A stretch of 64,000 nucleotides of DNA from Campylobacter coli (GTDB taxonomy: Bacteria > Campylobacterota > Campylobacteria > Campylobacterales > Campylobacteraceae). The position numbers and the translations under genes are program-made. Below the pieces are notes generated by a model. That model searched no databases and was not told the origin of the DNA. It saw only the letters and a program-made list of their open reading frames with translations. Of this stretch, positions 8,523-15,458 are shown in pieces; position 1 is the first letter of the stretch, and every line of letters begins with the position of its first letter. Where the stretch lies: assembly GCA_039516895.1 (NCBI GenBank), contig CP154437.1, positions 1,054,001 to 1,118,000 of the forward strand, in the 5' to 3' direction.

Positions 8523-9638
8523 TTAATTTAACCTTTTAATATATTCATACAATTCATTTTCTCTTGCTTCTTTGAGCTTTAAACCTAACATTTTACCATA
8601 AATTCCAGCTTCGATAAAATCTTTTGCTAAAATACTTGTTTTAAATTTATTCTCATAGAGTTTGAATTTTTTAGCCCGCTTTATGCGCTCTTCATCCCAA
8701 AGCCCAAGCCATTCCTTTAAAGGCATATCCAAAGCAATGCTTGCCAAATCAAAATCGCTCATTTTATCAAGATAAAAGGCTTGATTTGCCTTTTTGAAAT
8801 ACTCTTTTTTTATTTTACTTTTTTTAAAAAATTCTTCTTTATTTAAATTAAAAAAATTTAAATACAAATACAAAAACAAAGCGTCATCTTTAATCACCTT
8901 CCTACTTTGTTTAAGCAGAGCTTGAAATTCCATGCTTTTAAAAGCACTATCAAAGCCAAAAATTTCTTTTTCTATCTTAAGCTCTTGTAAGTATTTATAG
9001 CCCACTTCAAGTTTGGAGCTTTTAAAAAATTTATAAAGCTCAGCATTGATCCTATCTCTGCTAAGATCTTTTATGTTCATGCTTTGCATTAATTTTAAGC
9101 TTTCATCTGCTATTTTAAAATCAAATCTTGAAGCAAAAGCCACTGCTCTTAAAATTCTTAAACTATCTTCTTGAAAACTCGTTAGATCAATATGCCTTAA
9201 AATACCCTGTTCTAGATCTTTTAACCCTCCATAAAAGTCTAAAAATTCATTATTAAAAAGATTGATCATCATAGAATTTATGGTAAAATCGCGTCTTTTG
9301 GCACCTAATTTTTCATCATTGCAAATTTGCACCTCAAAACCCGTATGTCCATAACCTGTTTTGTTTTCAGTTCTAGCAAGAGCAAAATCATAATTTTTAA
9401 ATTTGTATACAAAAAAACTTTTTCCAAAGCCTTGTGCGCCTAGTTTTTTCATCATTTTTTCAAAATCACTAGGACTTACATCATAAAGCTCTATATCATA
9501 ATCATAAATTTCCAAACCTAAAAATAAATCCCTTACACTCCCACCAACCAAATAAGCTCTTTGGGTATAAGGGCTTAAAAAATCAATGACAAATTTTAAA
9601 TCTGCATTATTTTTTAAGCTTATCTTCGATGTTTGCAA
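8523..9638 (-). CDS. cca: CCA tRNA nucleotidyltransferase / poly(A) polymerase family protein
   Basis: The 371-residue protein belongs to the class II nucleotidyltransferases. The signature is YLVGGSVRDLFLG, with the metal-binding pair in YDYDIELYD. These are followed by KRRDFTINSMMI and the RNA-binding part DSLRILRAVAFASRFDF. It adds or repairs the 3' CCA end of tRNAs. The start must be TTG at 9638, because no ATG exists before the catalytic motif. It overlaps the end of ciaD by 32 bases. The alternative, poly(A) polymerase, cannot be excluded by sequence alone, but C. jejuni annotations use the tRNA function. Confidence 0.88.
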   Translation of the reverse strand: MQTSKISLKNNADLKFVIDFLSPYTQRAYLVGGSVRDLFLGLEIYDYDIELYDVSPSDFEKMMKKLGAQGFGKSFFVYKFKNYDFALARTENKTGYGHTGFEVQICNDEKLGAKRRDFTINSMMINLFNNEFLDFYGGLKDLEQGILRHIDLTSFQEDSLRILRAVAFASRFDFKIADESLKLMQSMNIKDLSRDRINAELYKFFKSSKLEVGYKYLQELKIEKEIFGFDSAFKSMEFQALLKQSRKVIKDDALFLYLYLNFFNLNKEEFFKKSKIKKEYFKKANQAFYLDKMSDFDLASIALDMPLKEWLGLWDEERIKRAKKFKLYENKFKTSILAKDFIEAGIYGKMLGLKLKEARENELYEYIKRLN

Positions 9639-10104
9639 GTAAAAACTCTAAAAAATTAATAGTTAATTGAAGTCTATGTTCTAAATTCTCCTCTTTAGTG
9701 CTATTTAAACCTTCAAAAAGAACTAAAATTCTTTCTCTTAGGTGTTTTAAAAATATATCTTCATTAAGAGTTTGCACTTCTGCTATAACACTAGGGTTTA
9801 AAATTTCACTTTGCAAAACAGCTTCTTCTTTAACAGGCTCTTTATCTTCTTGATTTAACTCATCTAAATTTTTAATCTCTTCTTGAATTTTTTGCTCTTC
9901 TTCAAATTTTGCCATAGAAATTTTATCTTCTAATTTTTGCTCCACAATAGGCTCTTCCTTAAGCTCAACCGTAGGCATATCCTCTTGAATTTGAGTCTTT
10001 CTAAGCTCTTCTTGTTCTTTTAGAATTTCACTTTGCCTTCTTTGTTCTTCCATGATAGAGCTAACTTCACTGATAGTTTTCTTTGCTAAATCTTCTAAAT
10101 TCAT
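9607..10104 (-). CDS. ciaD: CiaD, secreted host-cell invasion effector
   Basis: This 165-residue, highly charged protein matches CiaD of C. jejuni (Cj0788 locus) in position between cca and the TPR-like gene and in the N-terminus MNLEDLAKKTISEVSSIMEE as I remember it. CiaD is known as a protein delivered to host cells by the flagellar export apparatus. There it acts on MAP kinase and cytoskeletal signalling and promotes invasion. Residues 20-105 are E/K/Q-rich and probably helical or disordered. The last 50 (FLKHLRERILVLFEGLNS and onward) look like a folded helical domain. The ATG at 10104 overlaps the stop of the upstream gene (ATGA). A GTG at 10119 is possible but has no properly spaced Shine-Dalgarno. 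Confidence 0.8.
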   Translation of the reverse strand: MNLEDLAKKTISEVSSIMEEQRRQSEILKEQEELRKTQIQEDMPTVELKEEPIVEQKLEDKISMAKFEEEQKIQEEIKNLDELNQEDKEPVKEEAVLQSEILNPSVIAEVQTLNEDIFLKHLRERILVLFEGLNSTKEENLEHRLQLTINFLEFLLANIEDKLKK

Positions 10105-10346
10105 ATTTTTATCAACCACCTTTTAAATTCATTGATCTCTTCATCGCTTTTCATATTTATAAAAAAATCAAGCATTTGAGTGTTTAAATCCTGATGCTTA
10201 GAACGAAACCCGCTAAGACGACGCACCGCATCGATTGCATTTTGATTATTAGGATCTTCTTTTAAAATATTTTTATAAATCTCTAAAGCTTCATCTTTAA
10301 GCCCTTGGGCTTCATAAATAGAAGCTTCTGTAACTGTGTTTTTCAT
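10101..10346 (-). CDS. Small TPR-like protein of unknown function (Cj0787-like)
   Basis: The start at 10346 (MKNTVTEASIYEA) is chosen because AGGAAAGAT sits correctly in front of it. The 81-residue product has one clear TPR-type helix pair, IYEAQGLKDEALEIYKNILKEDPNNQNAIDAV, near residues 8-40. A charged tail ending FINMKSDEEINEFKRWLIKI follows. It overlaps ciaD by an ATGA junction, so the two are co-translated. TPR repeats mediate protein contacts, so a role as a partner or chaperone of CiaD is conceivable but purely inferred from adjacency. Confidence 0.75.
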   Translation of the reverse strand: MKNTVTEASIYEAQGLKDEALEIYKNILKEDPNNQNAIDAVRRLSGFRSKHQDLNTQMLDFFINMKSDEEINEFKRWLIKI

Positions 10347-10392
10347 TATCTTTCCTAATATTTTTTTTAATTTTAGCAAAAAGCATTTTAAG

Positions 10393-10974
10393 TTAAACTT
10401 TATATAATATACTAAGAGCCATCACAAAGATAAACAAAGCGCTGATTTTATTGATTTTATCCAAATGCTTATTCATAAAGATCTTAAATATACTTCCACC
10501 TAAAGCATAAAGACTTAAAGAACAAAATTCTATCAATAAAATAATCAAAAGCAAAACATTTACACTCACATGAAATTTTAAAAAAGAAGGCAAGATAGAA
10601 AACATAAAAATCCATGCTTTTGGATTAGAAGAAGAAGCTATAAAACCTTGAATGATGAGAGAAATTTTTTTCTTATTGATGATTTTTTCTTGAGTAATTT
10701 GACTTTTTGATCTAAATAATACAAAAGCGATATATAAAAGATACAAAGCACCCGCTATTTGAAAGAATTTAAATAAATTTTCATACCGCAAAACAAACTC
10801 TATCCCCAAAGCACAACATAAAACCACCAATGCCAATCCCACAAGCTCGCCAAATATCATCCATAAAGTATTTTTATATCCTAAAGAAAGCCCCAAGGAA
10901 AAAGCTAGACTCATACACAATCCTGGAAGTAAAGAAACGGAAACAAAAGTTAAGATAAATAAAGTATAGTCCAT
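10393..10974 (-). CDS. LysE/RhtB-family amino-acid exporter
   Basis: The 193-residue inner-membrane protein has about six hydrophobic segments and the LysE/RhtB signature. The N-terminus is TLFILTFVSVSLLPGLCMSLAF (the P-G of the family motif) and a mid-protein motif is GFIASSSNPKAWIFMFSILP. Members export lysine, threonine, homoserine or leucine. The ATG overlaps the azlD stop (TAATG), so the three exporter-type genes azlC-azlD-lysE form one unit. The substrate cannot be read from sequence, but the pairing with AzlCD suggests branched-chain or related amino acids. Confidence 0.88.
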   Translation of the reverse strand: MDYTLFILTFVSVSLLPGLCMSLAFSLGLSLGYKNTLWMIFGELVGLALVVLCCALGIEFVLRYENLFKFFQIAGALYLLYIAFVLFRSKSQITQEKIINKKKISLIIQGFIASSSNPKAWIFMFSILPSFLKFHVSVNVLLLIILLIEFCSLSLYALGGSIFKIFMNKHLDKINKISALFIFVMALSILYKV

Positions 10975-11294
10975 TAAAACAATCTTAAAACAAACATATA
11001 AAAAATGGTTCCTAAAATAATACTAAGAAGTGCATTTTTAAAAAGTATATGTATCAAAAATACCAAAATACAAGAAATAATAAAATCAATCCCATAAGGA
11101 TAAGAATAAAAATCCACCTCATAAAAGGTATAAAAAAATAAAATGATGATAATAACCAAAGGCATATTATGTTGCACAAAAAGCAAATGATGATTTTCTT
11201 TTTTGTTTTTAAACAAAATAAAAGCTAAAACACGAGTTAAATAAGTCGCCAAAGAAGCTGCTAAAATTGCATACAAGATATTTTTATCTAACAT
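10974..11294 (-). CDS. azlD: AzlD-type branched-chain amino-acid exporter, small subunit
   Basis: The 106-residue membrane protein has three to four hydrophobic segments. A typical AzlD pattern is ILAASLATYLTRVLAFILF, followed by the mid-segment NMPLVIIIILFFYTF. AzlD is the small partner of AzlC; together they export branched-chain amino acids and analogues. ATG at 11294 is preferred over TTG at 11306 because GGAA lies six bases before it. The coding region overlaps azlC by 11 bases. Confidence 0.85.
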   Translation of the reverse strand: MLDKNILYAILAASLATYLTRVLAFILFKNKKENHHLLFVQHNMPLVIIIILFFYTFYEVDFYSYPYGIDFIISCILVFLIHILFKNALLSIILGTIFYMFVLRLF

Positions 11295-11964
11295 ATTTTT
11301 TTCCAAAAATCAAAATAGCCAAAGCGATAAAAATACAAAAAGCTAGCATATAAGGCTTATCTATACAAAATAAAGCAAAGAGTGCTACAAAAGAAGAATA
11401 AAGTAAAATTTTTAAATTAGGATTTTGCTTATAAAGCTCATAAGCTAATACAACAAAAAGAGCATTTAAACTGAATTCTACCCCCGAATAATCGATATTT
11501 AGTCCTTGCTTAAAATAATAACCCAAAACAGAACCTATTACCCAATAAATTTGATTTAATAAACAAACTTCAAACATAACAAGCGATCTTTGCGTACGGC
11601 TAAGATTTTTGATTTTCTCTTTAATAGAGCTTAAAAGAGCAAAACTTTCATCTGTTAAAGCAAAGATAATATAGTGTCTTAGAAAATTAATGGATTTTAA
11701 CTCTTTTAAAAGCGATAAAGTGTAGAAAAAATGGCGAAAATTCAATAAAAATAAAGTAAAAAAAATCATCAAAAAAGATACATTTTGCGCCACTAAAGCT
11801 ACTAAAAGAAATTGCCCAGCACCTGCATAAATAAAAATTGAACTAAGCAAAATTTCAAGCAAAGAAAAATCTTTGCTAGCAGCTAAAATTCCAAAAGCAG
11901 CTCCTAAAGGGATATAACCCATTAAAACAGGGATAGTAAGAATAAAGAGTTCTCTTTGCTTCAT
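11284..11964 (-). CDS. azlC: AzlC-type branched-chain amino-acid exporter, large subunit
   Basis: The 226-residue inner-membrane protein carries the AzlC signature near the N-terminus: PVLMGYIPLGAAFGILAASK, then FIYAGAGQFLLVAL and LLNFRHFFYTLSL. About seven hydrophobic segments are visible. It works with the overlapping azlD product. The start overlaps the stop of the microprotein gene (ATGA). From memory, C. jejuni NCTC 11168 has no such exporter genes between Cj0786 and Cj0787, so this trio may be strain- or species-specific. Confidence 0.88.
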   Translation of the reverse strand: MKQRELFILTIPVLMGYIPLGAAFGILAASKDFSLLEILLSSIFIYAGAGQFLLVALVAQNVSFLMIFFTLFLLNFRHFFYTLSLLKELKSINFLRHYIIFALTDESFALLSSIKEKIKNLSRTQRSLVMFEVCLLNQIYWVIGSVLGYYFKQGLNIDYSGVEFSLNALFVVLAYELYKQNPNLKILLYSSFVALFALFCIDKPYMLAFCIFIALAILIFGKKYVR

Positions 11965-12137
11965 TTCTTCTCTTTGAATAAATGTTTTAGATATTCTTCT
12001 CTTTGTTTGTCTAAATTCGGATCAGTTTTATTAATTTGCTGTTCTTCTTTTACTTTAGCATTTTCATCATTAAAATACAAATAATCAATACCAAAAATAA
12101 TAGCTATAATAATAAGCAAAGGAATTAAAAAAACCAT
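11961..12137 (-). CDS. 58-residue single-span membrane microprotein between napD and azlC
   Basis: This ORF begins with ATG at 12137 and ends TGA at 11961. The product starts MVFLIPLLIIIAIIFGIDYL, one membrane segment with a very short N-terminus, and continues as a charged cytoplasmic or periplasmic tail (YFNDENAKVKEEQQINKTDP, then LDKQREEYLKHLFKEKK). It starts 13 bases after the napD stop and overlaps azlC (ATGA), so it is translated with both. It matches the place of Cj0786, a small hydrophobic protein at the end of the C. jejuni nap operon. A role in Nap assembly or membrane anchoring is only a guess. Confidence 0.8.
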   Translation of the reverse strand: MVFLIPLLIIIAIIFGIDYLYFNDENAKVKEEQQINKTDPNLDKQREEYLKHLFKEKK

Positions 12138-12150
12138 CTAAAAACTTTAA

Positions 12151-12486
12151 TCAAGAAATTTGATTATAAATGCTGCCATAATAACGAATATTTTCAGCAT
12201 TTTCATTTTTTTCTATGGTTTGTATAGCTCCACTACTGATAGCTTTTTGGATATCTTTATCCAAATCTTGATAAGAAAAAACCATATTTATACTGATAAT
12301 ATGAGGTAATTTTTCAAGCATTTTATAAGACTGGAGTTCTTTTTCTAAATTTTCACTTTCTATTACAACGATGATTTTTTCATTTTCACAAAGTTCTATT
12401 GAGCATGATGGAATTCTTAAAATTTCTTTTTTTAATTCTTCTATATGTTGTACTTTTGCTACAATCAAAACACTAGAAAGATTCAT
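12151..12486 (-). CDS. napD: NapD, chaperone for NapA maturation and Tat export
   Basis: This 111-residue cytoplasmic protein has a ferredoxin-like fold of the NapD family: NLSSVLIVAKVQHIEELKKEI, then IIVVIESENLEKELQ and LPHIISINMVFSYQDLD. NapD binds the NapA twin-arginine signal peptide until the molybdenum cofactor has been inserted. The gene is longer at the C-terminus than E. coli NapD (about 87 residues) by roughly 20 residues of charged tail. It overlaps napL by 14 bases and is the last recognised nap gene of the operon. Confidence 0.88.
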   Translation of the reverse strand: MNLSSVLIVAKVQHIEELKKEILRIPSCSIELCENEKIIVVIESENLEKELQSYKMLEKLPHIISINMVFSYQDLDKDIQKAISSGAIQTIEKNENAENIRYYGSIYNQIS

Positions 12487-13393
12487 CTAAACTCCTAAAT
12501 ACAATTTTATCTCCAAAACCTGAGACAATCAATTCTCTTTCGTTGATAAAAATGATGATTTCACTCATTAAATTTTCATCCTTGAAAATTTTAATGGTTT
12601 TTAAGGTATTTGTATCAAAAACCTCATTAAAACCCGCTTCATTATCACTATATGCAGCCAATTTCCCACTAGGGCTTAAAGCACAAGTATAAATTAAAAA
12701 ATCCTTTTGTAAAAAAGATTGTTCTTCATTTTTTACCAAGCCTATACGCCTATCTGTACCACAACTTAAAATAGTGTCATTTTTCAAATCAACTTGATAG
12801 ATATTATCTTTGTGCATTTTATCATAGTTTTTTAATATTTTCCATTTTTTTAAATCAAAAAGCTCTACTTCTCCACTTTCAAATCCTGCCACAAGCTTAG
12901 TTTTTTCTTCATTTAAAGCCGCATCATTTAAGCTAGAATGAGAGAATTTAAACTGATTTATACGCTTTAAATCTTTATTTACCAATTCTATTTTAGAGCC
13001 CAATAAAATCAAAAGATAGGTGTTTTCATCTATAAAAAAAGCTTCCTTAACACTACTTTCTTGAAGTATTTGAATTTGAAGATTTTTATCATAAAGACTT
13101 AAATTCTTTCCTCCAAAATCTCCTTCACTAAGTACCAAAAGAGAATTCTTATAAACATCGATGCTATAAATTCTAGCAAAATCGCCTTCATAATAATTCT
13201 TAATTTTAGGCAAAGATAAAAGCTCTTTTAAACTTTTATCTTTTAAATTATACTCGTAAATCTCGCCTTTATCGGTGCCTATATATAGCTCCTGCTGATC
13301 AAGCTTTAAAGCTGTAATATTTGAATTAAGCTTTAGCTCATAAGCAGGAGATAAAATATATAAAAAACTTAAAATGAAAAGAATTTTTTTCAT
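12473..13393 (-). CDS. napL: NapL, periplasmic beta-propeller-like Nap accessory protein
   Basis: The 306-residue protein (ATG at 13393, MKKILFILSFLYILSPAYE) has a Sec signal peptide followed by repeating beta-strand blocks of WD/PQQ-like spacing, such as GTDKGEIYEYNLKDK, AGFESGEVELFDLKKWKIL and SCGTDRRIGLVKNE. NapL is found in epsilonproteobacterial nap clusters, where it supports full activity of the reductase, but its exact role is not established. The longer frame from 13414 would put seven extra residues before the signal peptide and is less likely. The gene starts five bases after the napB stop. Confidence 0.85.
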   Translation of the reverse strand: MKKILFILSFLYILSPAYELKLNSNITALKLDQQELYIGTDKGEIYEYNLKDKSLKELLSLPKIKNYYEGDFARIYSIDVYKNSLLVLSEGDFGGKNLSLYDKNLQIQILQESSVKEAFFIDENTYLLILLGSKIELVNKDLKRINQFKFSHSSLNDAALNEEKTKLVAGFESGEVELFDLKKWKILKNYDKMHKDNIYQVDLKNDTILSCGTDRRIGLVKNEEQSFLQKDFLIYTCALSPSGKLAAYSDNEAGFNEVFDTNTLKTIKIFKDENLMSEIIIFINERELIVSGFGDKIVFRSLDESF

Positions 13394-13397
13394 TATT

Positions 13398-13922
13398 TTA
13401 CTCAACACCCTCATTAATTACATCGATTAAATTAGAACGATTTTTTAAGCCTTCATTTTTAAATTCAGCTTTAAAACTATTTCCAACCAAAGGTTTTGCA
13501 TCACTTTGTGGAACATGGCATTGGGTACAATTAAAACGTGAATCACTGATTGCATCCCCCGTAGTTTTATTGGTTCTAAAATCATAATAATGGCTCGCAG
13601 GAAGAGGAGTTGCGCCAACATCGCTTGCAATTGCTTTATCATGACAAGTAAGGCAGGTGTTATTATCTTTGGTAATAGGCAACATATCCTCGATAGTATG
13701 TGAAATAAGCGGTGGTGCATTTTCAAAAGAACGCTCAAAAAGGATAGATTCACCTGGTTGCAAGGTAGTAAAACTAGCATCGACCAAATCTACCTTATTT
13801 TCATTTTCTAAGCTTGCTTTTCTAAGTCCAATTTGCTCTGAACTCACCCCACTATTTAACGCACAAGCGGCTAAAAACATTGTAGCAACACTTGCTAATA
13901 AAACTATTTTCTTTTTCATCAT
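13398..13922 (-). CDS. napB: NapB, dihaem cytochrome c subunit of periplasmic nitrate reductase
   Basis: The 174-residue periplasmic protein has two CxxCH haem-binding motifs, CLTCH near residue 92 and CTQCH near residue 135, with distal histidines (HTIEDMLP, ASHYYDF). It passes electrons from NapH/NapG to NapA. The N-terminus MMKKKIVLLASVATMFLAAC is a signal peptide that ends in a lipobox-like LAAC. A lipidated form is therefore possible, whereas the classical NapB is soluble. The start overlaps the napH stop (ATGA). Confidence 0.93.
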   Translation of the reverse strand: MMKKKIVLLASVATMFLAACALNSGVSSEQIGLRKASLENENKVDLVDASFTTLQPGESILFERSFENAPPLISHTIEDMLPITKDNNTCLTCHDKAIASDVGATPLPASHYYDFRTNKTTGDAISDSRFNCTQCHVPQSDAKPLVGNSFKAEFKNEGLKNRSNLIDVINEGVE

Positions 13923-14701
13923 TTTTTCCTTAAATCAAATATATTAAAATTTAAAGCATCATCATTACATACTTCCACACAGCGTCCACATCTTATACAT
14001 TCACCCGAATTTACACTCGCACTTTCTTTAGCTATCATCCAAAGAACTTGTTTTTCAGGACAAATTCCAATACACTTATAACACTTAGTGCAATTTTGAT
14101 GATTGTGCTTGATTTTCAAAAGTGCAAAACGAGAGATGAGAGCATAAAAAGCTCCCAAAGGACACAAATGTGAGCATATCGCCCTAGGACTTAAAAAAGT
14201 ATCTATACAAAAAAGTATAAAAGCTACAAATATCCAAGAAGTAGTGCCAAAAATAATTCCCCTATGTATAATGCCTATATAAGATATGCTTTCAAATACA
14301 GGCAAAGATAATACAAAAGAAAGAATTAAACTCAAAGCCAAAATATAATATCTTAAGTTTTTGCTTAAAATTAAAACCTTACTCTGTTTAAAAGCCATTT
14401 TAGAACGAACAAAAGCAGCAAAATCAGTAATCAAATTTACAGGACACACCCAAGCACAAAAAGCACGACCTAAGAAAACTCCATAAAGAATCAAAACGAT
14501 CAATGCCCCTATAAGTGCCATTAAATCTACACTAAAACTTGCTAAATAAATTTGAATCACTGCAAAAGGATCGCTTAAAGGTAGGGTGTTAAAAAGCCTA
14601 GAGGAACTTAAATTTCCTTTTAAAATAAAATCTGTAGCCTTAAAACTAAAAAGAGCTAAAATTCCGATTTGAACGATGCGTCTAGCGATTAAATACCTCA
14701 T
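13919..14701 (-). CDS. napH: NapH, membrane quinol dehydrogenase subunit with two 4Fe-4S sites
   Basis: The 260-residue inner-membrane protein has four membrane segments and the NapH motif GRAFCAWVCPVNL; a second CxxxCP, SHLCPLGAF, follows near residue 185. The C-terminus has two ferredoxin-type clusters, CTKCYKCIGICP and CIRCGRCVEVC. It takes electrons from menaquinol and passes them to NapG and NapB. No napC is present, as is usual in Campylobacter, so NapGH is the expected quinol route. ATG at 14701 overlaps the napG stop (TGATG), and GGGG lies before it. Confidence 0.93.
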   Translation of the reverse strand: MRYLIARRIVQIGILALFSFKATDFILKGNLSSSRLFNTLPLSDPFAVIQIYLASFSVDLMALIGALIVLILYGVFLGRAFCAWVCPVNLITDFAAFVRSKMAFKQSKVLILSKNLRYYILALSLILSFVLSLPVFESISYIGIIHRGIIFGTTSWIFVAFILFCIDTFLSPRAICSHLCPLGAFYALISRFALLKIKHNHQNCTKCYKCIGICPEKQVLWMIAKESASVNSGECIRCGRCVEVCNDDALNFNIFDLRKK

Positions 14702-15441
14702 CAAATTTCCCCCTCATTTAAATAATTTGTTGCCTTTTTAGCATCAAAATATTTAGAAGTATCTGCATCTTTTATACGATCTTCGTCCTCTTGATCCCAA
14801 CCCTTTACATAATGCGAACCAGCCTTGCCCAAAACATACTCGCGTGGTAAAACACGAATAGCAGGCTTTTCTGTAATACAAGCAAGCTCACAAAGCCCAC
14901 AGCCCACACACACTTCATGATCGACACTAGGCAATAAAAAGGCGTGCTTAGCAGTGCGTTCATTGCGTTTAAGCTCAAGTTTTAAAGCCCTATCTATCAA
15001 AGGACAAGCCCTATAACAAGCATCACACTGAATTCCCCAATGTGCTACACAAGAAGCACTATCTACGATTGCAATACCCATTTTTAAAGATTCTATGCCC
15101 TGCTCTAAATGTTTTTTATCCAAAGCATCGGTTGGACATTCCTTGATACATGGTATGTCCTTGCAAAGATAACAAGGAATTTCTCTAGCTTTAAAAAAAG
15201 GGGTTCCGTTTTTTGCACTATCTAGCAAAGTAGCAAGTTTTAAGGTATCGTATGGACAGGCTTTTACGCACAAGCCACAACGAATACATTTGCTTAAAAA
15301 TCTCGCTTCATCTTCAGCCCCTGGTGGCCTCAAGGCATAATCATCATCAGCCTTTAGGCTTAAATTTGCCAAAAATCCACCCGCAGTGCAAAGACACAAG
15401 CCTTTAAAAGCACTAGCAAAAAATTCTCTTCTATCTTTCAT
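14701..15441 (-). CDS. napG: NapG, periplasmic ferredoxin-type subunit (four 4Fe-4S clusters)
   Basis: The 246-residue protein has a twin-arginine signal (DRREFFASAFKGLCLC) and four cysteine groups for 4Fe-4S clusters: CIRCGLCVKACPYD, CYLCKDIPCIKECPTD, CDACYRACP and CVGCGLCELAC. It is exported folded by Tat and relays electrons between NapH and the NapAB complex. ATG at 15441 is preferred to the upstream TTG, with AAGG about nine bases before it. Confidence 0.93.
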   Translation of the reverse strand: MKDRREFFASAFKGLCLCTAGGFLANLSLKADDDYALRPPGAEDEARFLSKCIRCGLCVKACPYDTLKLATLLDSAKNGTPFFKAREIPCYLCKDIPCIKECPTDALDKKHLEQGIESLKMGIAIVDSASCVAHWGIQCDACYRACPLIDRALKLELKRNERTAKHAFLLPSVDHEVCVGCGLCELACITEKPAIRVLPREYVLGKAGSHYVKGWDQEDEDRIKDADTSKYFDAKKATNYLNEGEI

Positions 15442-15458
15442 CAAATCAAACCTTCATC

